The notes beneath the pieces are model-generated. The model searched no databases, was not told the origin of the DNA, and saw only the letters and a list, made by a program, of their open reading frames with translations. Both the position numbers and the translations under genes were made by a program. 10,702 bases of DNA from Deltaproteobacteria bacterium (GTDB lineage: Bacteria; Desulfobacterota; Binatia; UBA9968). The DNA is taken from positions 1 through 10,702 of the forward strand of contig JACPDC010000126.1 in NCBI GenBank assembly GCA_016184235.1, read 5' to 3'. Below, piece after piece: positions 1 to 5,451 of the stretch; position 1 is the stretch's first letter; each line of letters opens with the position of its first letter.

Positions 1-1250
1 GGAGGATCGCGGCCACGGTCAACCAATCCCTAAATCCCGATGAGATCTTTCAGGGGGTCATAAAAAAGATTAGCGAGATCTTTGGCTTCGGGGCGATACG
101 GGTCCTTCTCTTGAATCCCCAGGGTGAAGAGCTCCGTCTGAAGGCCGAACATAACCGTGTCCCGCTGACCTACTCTCCCCCCACAACCTTTCGCAGAGGC
201 CAGGGGATTCTCGGTAGGATCGCCGAAACGGGCGAGGCGATGATCTTTGATGACCTTCAGAACGACGCGCGCTACGCCGAGCTCAGCCACTCCAAGGCTT
301 CTAAAAGCGCCGGCTTAAGCTTCTTCGCCGGCTTGCCAATAAAGAGTAAAACGCGAACCCTAGGCGTGCTCCTCTGCGTTGGTCAAAGCCCTCGGCGACT
401 CACGTCCGAAGAGGTTAATCTCATAAACTCCATGACCCATCAGATCGGCACCGCCACGGAAAACATCAGGCTCTATGAAACGGCCAAGGAGCAGGCCCTG
501 GCGCTGGAGAAGTCCAACAAAATCAAAGACGAATTCTTGAGCGTCATGTCGCATGAGTTGAGAACGCCGCTCAACGTGGTCGTGGGGTACTCGGGAATGC
601 TCAAAGACAGGCTGCTGGGAGAGCTTAACCCTACGCAGCAGCAGGCGCTGGAAAAGATCATCAACCGCGCCAACGATCAATTGGCCACGATCAACAATAT
701 CCTCTTTGCGACCGTGCTTGAGACCGAAAACGCAGGAGTGGAGGTTCACGAGATCGACCTGGCGGCCTTTCTCAATCAGCTAAAGGCCGCTTACGAGGCC
801 CCTATCAACAAGACGCTCGCGCTCAATTGGGATTATCCCGGCGATCTGCCGTTCATCAAAGCAGACAGCGCGAAGCTCAGACAAGTGCTCCAGAATCTGA
901 TAAACAACGCGATCAAATTTACGGACAAGGGCAGCATCACCATCTCCACTCGGTTTCTCCCCGTCTCCGATTCCCCTCCTCTCCGATTCGGGGAAACGGG
1001 AAACCGGGGAACCGGGGTGGTGGAATTCAAAGTGGCCGACACCGGGGTAGGCATCCCAAAAGAGATGCTGCCGGTCATCTTCGACCGGTTCCGTCAGGTG
1101 GACAGCTCGGAGACCAGATCCTTTGGCGGCGTCGGGCTCGGACTCTATATCGTCAAGAAGTTTACCGAACTGCTCGGGGGGACCGTGGAGGTGGAGAGCG
1201 AGGTCGGCAAAGGATCGACGTTTACCGTCACGATACCGGTTGCAAATTAG
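1..1250 (+). CDS. GAF-domain sensor histidine kinase, 5'-truncated
   Basis: This is the C-terminal part of a two-component sensor kinase, probably cytoplasmic in the visible portion. The frame is open from base 3, so the TTG at 111 is not the start; the residues before it form the first helix of a GAF domain. GAF runs to about base 470. A linker helix leads to the HisKA H-box SHELRTP, with the phospho-acceptor His at 552-554. The HATPase domain follows: N-box NLINNAIKF near 894, G1 box DTGVGI near 1038, F-box FDRFRQVD near 1080, G2 GGVGLGLYIVKK near 1128, and TAG at 1248. No receiver domain follows and no partner regulator is visible. Unusually, about 21 extra residues between the N-box strand and G1 are encoded by a heptameric repeat array (950-1019). 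The ligand is unknown. The kinase assignment is firm; the signal sensed is not inferable. Confidence 0.93.
   Translation, partial: RIAATVNQSLNPDEIFQGVIKKISEIFGFGAIRVLLLNPQGEELRLKAEHNRVPLTYSPPTTFRRGQGILGRIAETGEAMIFDDLQNDARYAELSHSKASKSAGLSFFAGLPIKSKTRTLGVLLCVGQSPRRLTSEEVNLINSMTHQIGTATENIRLYETAKEQALALEKSNKIKDEFLSVMSHELRTPLNVVVGYSGMLKDRLLGELNPTQQQALEKIINRANDQLATINNILFATVLETENAGVEVHEIDLAAFLNQLKAAYEAPINKTLALNWDYPGDLPFIKADSAKLRQVLQNLINNAIKFTDKGSITISTRFLPVSDSPPLRFGETGNRGTGVVEFKVADTGVGIPKEMLPVIFDRFRQVDSSETRSFGGVGLGLYIVKKFTELLGGTVEVESEVGKGSTFTVTIPVAN
950..1019. repeat. Heptad-period palindromic array inside the kinase gene
   Basis: Ten consecutive 7-nt units can be laid out here. The right arm reads ggaaacg, then ggaaacc, ggggaac and cggggtg. 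The left arm (951-964) begins cggttt and is roughly the reverse complement of the right arm, and a ctccgatt motif occurs twice between them. The stretch is in frame and encodes a Pro/Gly/Arg-rich loop in the HATPase domain. Its design matches the arrays between other genes in this window, although its unit sequence differs from theirs. Confidence 0.7.
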
Positions 1251-1275
1251 CGGTCAGCAGTCAGCTTAGCTATTC
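1248..1275. repeat. Short heptad repeat after the kinase stop
   Basis: TCAGCAG is followed directly by TCAGCTT, a 7-nt period that begins a few bases after the TAG of the kinase gene. The TCAGC core is the same as in the larger arrays at 5368-5451 and 7897-7980. Only one arm is evident, so any hairpin would be weak. Confidence 0.5.
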
Positions 1276-1281
1276 ACCTGC

Positions 1282-1311
1282 TTGACAACCCTGGACCGAG
1301 CGATGTTTAAT
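1282..1311 (+). promoter_or_regulatory. Candidate sigma70 promoter for the solute-binding protein gene
   Basis: A perfect TTGACA (1282-1287) lies 18 nt upstream of TTTAAT (1306-1311), which matches the -10 consensus at five of six positions. The initiation point would be near 1318, leaving a leader of about 50 nt before the ATG at 1368. This is the only strong promoter-like pair in the gap between the kinase and the binding protein. It is predicted from sequence only. Confidence 0.5.
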
Positions 1312-1367
1312 TCCTGCGTATAACCATCCCGTCAAGTAAAAACTCAAAACCGGCCGAGGAGAACCTG

Positions 1368-2222
1368 ATGAAGAAGATTCAAGAGAAAAGTAGTAGCTTG
1401 GCAGCCTTAGTGGTGACAGGGCTTTTGGTCGTCTCCTTTTATTCCACAGCTTTTGCCCAGCTCGCCAAGCTCAATGTCGGCTATGTCGGCATCAACTCGG
1501 ACAACGTGATCGCCTGGGTGGCCAAAGAAAGCGGGATATTCGCGAAGAACGGTCTGGACGCGCAGTTGATTTACTTCTCCGGAGGGACCACCTCGGTCAT
1601 GGCCATGGTCTCCGGGGAGAGCCCCATTATTCAGACCGGGGCTCCGGCTATTGTCAACGCCGTCCTTGGAGGCTCTGACCCGGTGATGATCGCGGGCGGC
1701 GTGGTGACGCTGGACTATTGGCTTCTCAGCAGGCCTGAGATTAAAACCCCGGAGCAGCTCAAGGGAGGGGCGGTGGCAATCAGCCGCTTCGGCTCCTCCT
1801 CTGATTTTATTGTCCGTTACGCGCTTCAGAGAATCGGTCTCACGCCGGTGAAGGATGTCGCCATCCTTCAGATCGGCGCCCTTCCCGAGCGGCTGGCAGC
1901 CATGGAAACCAAGCGGGTGCAGGCCACGGTGCTGGCACCACCCGCCATGTATGTGGCGCAGAAGAGAGGGTTTAATATCCTCGCGGACGTCGCTGCGCTC
2001 GGCCTGGCCTACCAGGCGACGGGCGTGGCGACCAACGAGGGAGCGATCGCCGAGAACAAACTGCCCGCCAAGCAATATCCCACGCTCGCGGGAATCAAGA
2101 CCATCCTCGACGCGGAACCCAAGGCCAGGTCGGCCAAGCCCGAGGACTTCGCCGACATGCGCTTCATCAAGGAGCTGGATGAGAGCGGCTACATCGACGG
2201 TCTTTACAAAGGGAAAAAGTAG
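1368..2222 (+). CDS. ABC transporter substrate-binding protein, NMT1/SsuA/TauA type, internally shortened
   Basis: This is an exported solute-binding protein of an ABC importer. AGGAG at 1357-1361 lies 6 nt before the ATG. The N-terminus has basic residues (MKKIQEK), a hydrophobic core at about residues 12-28 and a likely signal peptidase site after AFA, giving a mature start QLAKLNVGY. The mature region has the features of this family: the GIFAKNGLDAQLIYFSGG segment, a SGE loop, RPEIKTPEQLKGG and the SRFGSSSDF hinge region. The C-terminal YPTLAGIKTIL and KPEDFADMRFIKELDESG match the usual family end. At 284 residues it is short. From memory, relatives of 320-335 residues carry some 50 more residues of helices between the segments that meet here near residue 230. 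No permease or ATPase gene is nearby. The ligand is unknown; the family includes sulfonate, taurine, nitrate and pyrimidine binders. Confidence 0.85.
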   Translation: MKKIQEKSSSLAALVVTGLLVVSFYSTAFAQLAKLNVGYVGINSDNVIAWVAKESGIFAKNGLDAQLIYFSGGTTSVMAMVSGESPIIQTGAPAIVNAVLGGSDPVMIAGGVVTLDYWLLSRPEIKTPEQLKGGAVAISRFGSSSDFIVRYALQRIGLTPVKDVAILQIGALPERLAAMETKRVQATVLAPPAMYVAQKRGFNILADVAALGLAYQATGVATNEGAIAENKLPAKQYPTLAGIKTILDAEPKARSAKPEDFADMRFIKELDESGYIDGLYKGKK

Positions 2223-2259
2223 AGATTCGGTCGGGCAATAAGCCCGGGGAGAGAATGGC

Positions 2260-3147
2260 GTGACCCTTTATGACGAGCTTTTAGCCGGGGCTATCGACCT
2301 CCACTGCCATATCGACCTTGAGTTCTCCGGCAAGGAAAGAAAACGGGAGCCTGAGACCCAATGGCTGCCCAAGGCGGAGGCGATGGGGCTGCGCGGTGTG
2401 GTTTTGAAATCGCACTGGTGGCCGACGGTCAACGTCGTTCCCTATATACTGGATTCGGTAAAAACCAGCGTCTCGCTTTGGTCCAGCGTGGTGCTCAACT
2501 CATGCGCCGGCGGGCCGAGTCCTTGCGTGATCGAGGCCTGCGCGGAGCTGGGCGGAAAAGTGATCTTTCTCCCGACGTGGAGCGCGCGCAACGACATCGA
2601 GCGCAAGGGCTTCAGTCACCGGCTGCGCTCGACCTACGAGCGCTTCGGCAAATTCGACAATCCGGGATTTGTCTTTATCGATGACAAGGGGCAACTGCTC
2701 CCGCTGGGGCGCGAAATCATCGAGTGCTGCAAGGCCTATGACCTGGTCCTGGGTACCGGGCACGTCTCATGGCAGGAATCGCTCGCCTTTGCCGAGGCGG
2801 CGCGCGACATGGGCTTCAATCGGCTGTTTATCAATCACCCGCTGACTTCATTTATCGGCGCGCCGCTCGATGCGCTTAAGCGCGCCGCGGAGCTGGGGGC
2901 GTTCGTGGAGACCTGCTGGAACCAGCTGGCGCCGGGCCGAATGGACTCTCCCGAGCTTGTGCAGAAGCTTAAGACCATCGGGATTAAGCAGGTCATCGCC
3001 AGCACCGACTATTTTCGCCCTTACAGCCCCAACCCGCCGGAGCTGCTGCGCATGTTTTTGGGGATGCTGCACGAGGGGGGCCTGAGCAAAGAGGAAATCA
3101 AGCAGGTCGCCTGCGCGAACCCGGCGCGGGTAATGGGGCTGGAGTGA
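2260..3147 (+). CDS. DUF6282-like metal-dependent hydrolase (amidohydrolase/PHP-like fold)
   Basis: This is probably a cytoplasmic TIM-barrel hydrolase. It starts at GTG with GGGGAGAG (2246-2253) 6 nt upstream. Likely metal ligands are visible in order: DLHCHID at residues 13-19, K50 and H52 in VVLKSHWW, H168 in GTGHVS, H193 in INHP and D250 in ASTDYF. This spacing fits the amidohydrolase/PHP type of barrel, and the VLKSHW and GTGH segments resemble the DUF6282 family as I remember it. The 295-residue length looks complete. It lies 38 nt after the binding-protein stop and is probably co-transcribed with it, so it may act on the imported compound or a derivative. The substrate is unknown. It converges with the next gene, the two stop codons being 18 nt apart. 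Confidence 0.8.
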   Translation: MTLYDELLAGAIDLHCHIDLEFSGKERKREPETQWLPKAEAMGLRGVVLKSHWWPTVNVVPYILDSVKTSVSLWSSVVLNSCAGGPSPCVIEACAELGGKVIFLPTWSARNDIERKGFSHRLRSTYERFGKFDNPGFVFIDDKGQLLPLGREIIECCKAYDLVLGTGHVSWQESLAFAEAARDMGFNRLFINHPLTSFIGAPLDALKRAAELGAFVETCWNQLAPGRMDSPELVQKLKTIGIKQVIASTDYFRPYSPNPPELLRMFLGMLHEGGLSKEEIKQVACANPARVMGLE

Positions 3148-3158
3148 AAGCGGGATCT

Positions 3159-3180
3159 TCTCTGTCTACTGTCTACTTCC
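3159..3180. repeat. Short heptad repeat between convergent stops
   Basis: TGTCTAC occurs twice in tandem (3163-3176), giving a 7-nt period in the gap between the convergent genes. It overlaps the last codons and TAG of the leftward PEP mutase-like gene. It is small and one-armed, and I report it mainly because larger arrays of the same period occupy the other junctions. Confidence 0.4.
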
Positions 3181-4044
3181 TGCTGCCTTTTTTCCTCGGC
3201 TCACCAGCGCCCTCATTTCCTGGGTGGTGACGGCATCCTTTAGAGCGGTGGCGGTCCCGGAATCTCGAATCTCTAAGGCCAGACGCTGGACCGCCCCGAT
3301 GGCAGCCTTGGCGAATGCGGAGCCGTAGCTGACCCTGGCAATCCCGAGATCCTGAAGCTCGCGCGCGCCGGGGGCCTTGAGCCCCGCCAGGATGCTCACC
3401 GGCGCCTTGATCTCCCGCGCCAGCCGGCCGATGATCTCTCGCTCTTCGATGTGCAGGAAAAATACGCAGTCGGCCCCGGCCTCAGCGTAGATATTTCCCC
3501 GCCGGATCGCCTCGTCCAGGGCCCGCTTCGGATCGTCCGACATCACCAGGAACGAATCCACGCGCGCATTAAGAAAAAACTCGCTCCCCAGCTCCCGCTT
3601 CGCCGCCATGACCGCAGCGATGTTGTCCAACTGCTCCTCGACCTCAACCAAACACCGCGGCTCATTCTTTTTTTGCTCGGCGCCGTCCTCCAGGTTCATC
3701 CCGGCGCAACCCACCGCTACCAAAGCCCGCACGGTTGCGCCGGCGTCGCCGTAGCCTCGCTCCGCGTCCGCGTTCACAGGGACAGAGACCGCGGCCGCGA
3801 TCTCGCCTGTGACCGCAACCGTCTGCTCGCGGCTCATCACCTCGCCGTCCGCATATCCCAGGACAGCCGCGATGCCGCCGCTGGTGCCCTGGATCGCGTG
3901 AAACCCGAGCTGCTCGAACAGCAAGGCGCTCAGCACGTCGTAGGCGCCGGGCATCACCAGGATCTCGGGCGCGCGCACCAGCTCTCGGAGCCTCCGGCTC
4001 TTGGCGTTGGCAGCCGCGACAATTTCACGGGCAAGCTTCTCCAT
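3166..4044 (-). CDS. Isocitrate lyase/PEP mutase superfamily protein (COG2513-like)
   Basis: This is an (alpha/beta)8-barrel enzyme that forms or breaks C-C or P-C bonds at 2-oxo acids, using Mg2+. The start is supported by GGGAGGGATCCG just before the ATG. Visible motifs are MPGAYDVLSA (31-40), the substrate-binding TSGGIAAVLGYADGE (54-68), metal-binding ADAERGYGD (92-100), NLEDG (117-121) and ARVDSF (160-165). The Lys-Arg-Cys catalytic motif of true isocitrate and methylisocitrate lyases is absent; the gating loop instead reads EQKKNEPRC. A decarboxylase, hydrolase or other lyase of this superfamily is therefore more likely than glyoxylate-shunt isocitrate lyase or PrpB. At 292 residues it is full length. 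It is the last gene of the leftward block, its ATG 21 nt past the restored stop of the AhpD-like gene. Its final residues fall in a small heptad repeat. Confidence 0.85.
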   Translation of the reverse strand: MEKLAREIVAAANAKSRRLRELVRAPEILVMPGAYDVLSALLFEQLGFHAIQGTSGGIAAVLGYADGEVMSREQTVAVTGEIAAAVSVPVNADAERGYGDAGATVRALVAVGCAGMNLEDGAEQKKNEPRCLVEVEEQLDNIAAVMAAKRELGSEFFLNARVDSFLVMSDDPKRALDEAIRRGNIYAEAGADCVFFLHIEEREIIGRLAREIKAPVSILAGLKAPGARELQDLGIARVSYGSAFAKAAIGAVQRLALEIRDSGTATALKDAVTTQEMRALVSRGKKAAGSRQ

Positions 4045-4065
4045 CGGATCCCTCCCGCGCTTCGC

Positions 4066-4591
4066 TTAGCGGAAGCGCTCTGCGGCGGCGGCTGATGCGG
4101 CCCGTACGGCGGGGAGCGCGCAGAAGCCGTTCGCCTCCACGCCGAAGACCGGATTGAATTTGCCGCTTCACGCGCTTGAAAAAGCGGTCGGTCACCCGCT
4201 TTTTGGTGTAGGTCATGCGCTCGGCCAGCTCCAGCGCCAGCCGCTCGCGGGGGGAAAAAAGAGGATTTTTGCGATAGTCCCCCAGCACCGCCTCCACTTT
4301 CTCCGCCGACGCCCCGTTCTGCATCGCACTGGATGCGTTGATGTCAATTCAAAAGGGGCAGCCGTTGATGTTCGCCGTCTTGACGCAAAGCAGGTGGCGC
4401 AGCTCGCCTTCGATGAGCCCGGAGGCGAGGATCCCCTGGCCGAGGGCCTGGACCCCTTTCTGGATCGTCGGCCTCAGTCCATAGACCCGCGCGGTATTCG
4501 ACACGAAGCCGTAGCGCTTCTCCTGCTCCTCAAAAATGGCGCGCACCTCTTCAGGCGCCTCCTCTTTCGCGACACCTTTGATCCTGGCCAT
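4066..4591 (-). CDS. AhpD/carboxymuconolactone decarboxylase-like protein with in-frame UGA (candidate selenoprotein) and frameshifted C-terminus
   Basis: AhpD-like proteins are small all-helical peroxidase or thiol-redox proteins with a CxxC active site. GGGGAGGA lies 7 nt before the ATG at 4591, 28 nt after the rnc stop. Reading runs through EEVRAIFEEQEKRYG to NINGCPF, meets TGA (4349-4351), and continues in the same frame with IDINASSAMQNG, EKVEAVL, SPRERLALELAERMT and RFFKRVKRQ. The TGA therefore replaces the second Cys of a CPFC motif (C78, U81). After RVKRQ (near 4160) the frame turns Arg-rich, while the neighbouring frame gives FNPVFGVEANGFCALP and stops at TAA 4066-4068. That is the expected family C-terminus, but about 20 residues (usually an IVELTxxIAxxNFxxR-like helix) are missing at the join. 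UGA decoding as selenocysteine is supported by a downstream hairpin. The alternative is a decaying gene carrying a nonsense mutation and a deletion. The family assignment is firm, the functional state is not. Confidence 0.72.
4321..4351 (-). promoter_or_regulatory. Candidate bacterial SECIS hairpin after the in-frame UGA
   Basis: On the minus strand the UGA (4351-4349) is followed after 12 nt by a stem GCAUC (4336-4332), a 6-nt loop CAGUGC and the complement GAUGC (4325-4321). The GU in the loop lies 20 and 21 nt after the UGA, the same distance as the SelB-contacting GU of the E. coli fdhF element as I recall it. The stem has five Watson-Crick pairs and could add one C-G pair with a bulged C. 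There is little pairing in the lower stem. It lies wholly within coding sequence, as bacterial SECIS elements do. Confidence 0.6.
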
Positions 4592-4615
4592 AATTTGTCC
4601 TCCCCGCTGTAACCG

Positions 4616-4657
4616 GTTTTCAGTTTTCCGCTTTCAGCTTTCCGCTTTCAGCTTTTC
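4616..4657. repeat. One-armed heptad array at the 3' end of rnc
   Basis: Six tandem 7-nt units lie here on the + strand: gttttca, gttttcc, then gctttca and gctttcc alternating, ending in gcttttc. They encode the last dozen residues of RNase III (ESGKLKAEN and the residues just before) and include its TGA. No matching inverted arm is visible nearby, unlike the larger arrays. Confidence 0.75.
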
Positions 4658-5369
4658 CCGCCGCCTCTCCGCTGCGCTGCAACTCTTCCAGGGCCCTCCT
4701 TGCCGCCTCCTGCTCGGATTGCTTCTTGCTCTTGCCTTCCCCGCGTCCCAACACTCTGCCGCCGACAAGAATCTCCGTGGCAAAGCGCTTCTCGTGATCG
4801 GGCCCGCTTTCCGCGACCAATCTGTAGCTAGGCGGGGCGCGAAAGAGCATCTGGCTGATCTCCTGAAGACGGGTCTTATAATCCTGCTGGCCCAGCTTCC
4901 GTTCTTCGATGTCCGGCGCGAAATAGCGCTCCACGACCCGGCGGGCCGCCTCGTACCCACCGTCCCAGTAAACCCCTCCAAGCACAGCCTCAAACGCCCC
5001 GGCAAGAATAGAGGCCTTTTCCCGTCCCCCGCTGCGCTCCTCCCCCTTGCCCATGCGGAGCAACGGGCCCAACCCGACCTCAGCGGCCTTCTCCGCCAGA
5101 ACCACCGAGTTGACCAGCGAGGCCCGCATCTTGGAGAGATCTCCCTCGCTTTTCTCGGGAAAGCGATGCATGAGCAGGTCGCTGATCGCGAGGCTCAAAA
5201 CCGCGTCGCCCAGGAACTCGAGCGTCTCGTTGTGCTCCTTCCCCTTACCTCGACCGTGGGAGACATGGGTGAGACAACGCAAGAGCAGGGCCCCATCGGA
5301 AAAAGAGTAGCCGAGTTCTTTTTGCAGTCGAGATAGAGATCCCTTTTCCACAACCATCTTCAATAGCAT
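4620..5369 (-). CDS. rnc: Ribonuclease III
   Basis: RNase III is a dimeric endonuclease for double-stranded RNA that matures rRNA precursors and cleaves structured mRNAs. The signature NETLEFLGDAVL (residues 47-58) carries the metal-binding E48, E51 and D55 region. ASLVNSVVLA, GKGEERSGGREK and ILAGAFEAVLGGVYWDGG follow. The dsRNA-binding domain spans about 162-231 (DYKTRLQE, SGPDHEKRF, GEGKSKKQSEQEAARRAL). The Asp normally found in ILADAFEA (E. coli D114, A. aeolicus D107) is Gly124 here, while the partner E127 is kept. At 249 residues the length is normal. The start is uncertain: ATG 5369 sits in a heptad array without a Shine-Dalgarno sequence, and ATG 5357 is also possible. The gene begins 14 nt after the mtaB stop. 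The C-terminal tail is repeat-encoded. Confidence 0.92.
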   Translation of the reverse strand: MLLKMVVEKGSLSRLQKELGYSFSDGALLLRCLTHVSHGRGKGKEHNETLEFLGDAVLSLAISDLLMHRFPEKSEGDLSKMRASLVNSVVLAEKAAEVGLGPLLRMGKGEERSGGREKASILAGAFEAVLGGVYWDGGYEAARRVVERYFAPDIEERKLGQQDYKTRLQEISQMLFRAPPSYRLVAESGPDHEKRFATEILVGGRVLGRGEGKSKKQSEQEAARRALEELQRSGEAAGKAESGKLKAEN

Positions 5370-5451
5370 TCAGCTATCAGCGCTCAGCTTTCAGCTAAGC
5401 CTTGGGCTGACTGTTGACAGCTTCCCTGCTGACCGCTCGTTCTATCGTCTA
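5368..5451. repeat. Two-armed heptad palindrome at the mtaB-rnc junction
   Basis: Left-arm units of 7 nt share the core TCAGC: attcagc, tatcagc, gctcagc and tttcagc (5368-5395). The right arm carries GCTGAC-type units (for example 5406-5412 and 5428-5434) that are roughly complementary, so the RNA could fold into a long imperfect hairpin with a 1-nt phase slip. The array encodes the last 20 or so residues of MtaB, contains its TGA and reaches the first ATG of rnc. Confidence 0.8.

Noticed and set aside
111..113. TTG as the start of the histidine kinase
   Set aside because: The same frame is open to the window edge, and the upstream residues form the expected first helix of the GAF domain.
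2232..2246. Small hairpin cgggc-aataa-gcccg between the binding protein and hydrolase genes
   Set aside because: Only five pairs, no following U-tract, and it abuts the ribosome binding site; too weak to call a terminator or regulator.
3166..4044. Glyoxylate-shunt isocitrate lyase or methylisocitrate lyase
   Set aside because: The Lys-Arg-Cys catalytic motif is absent and the protein is the short COG2513-like type; only the superfamily can be supported.
3451..4095. Rightward open frame opposite the PEP mutase-like gene
   Set aside because: Antisense shadow: the opposite strand carries clear family motifs, and this frame has none.
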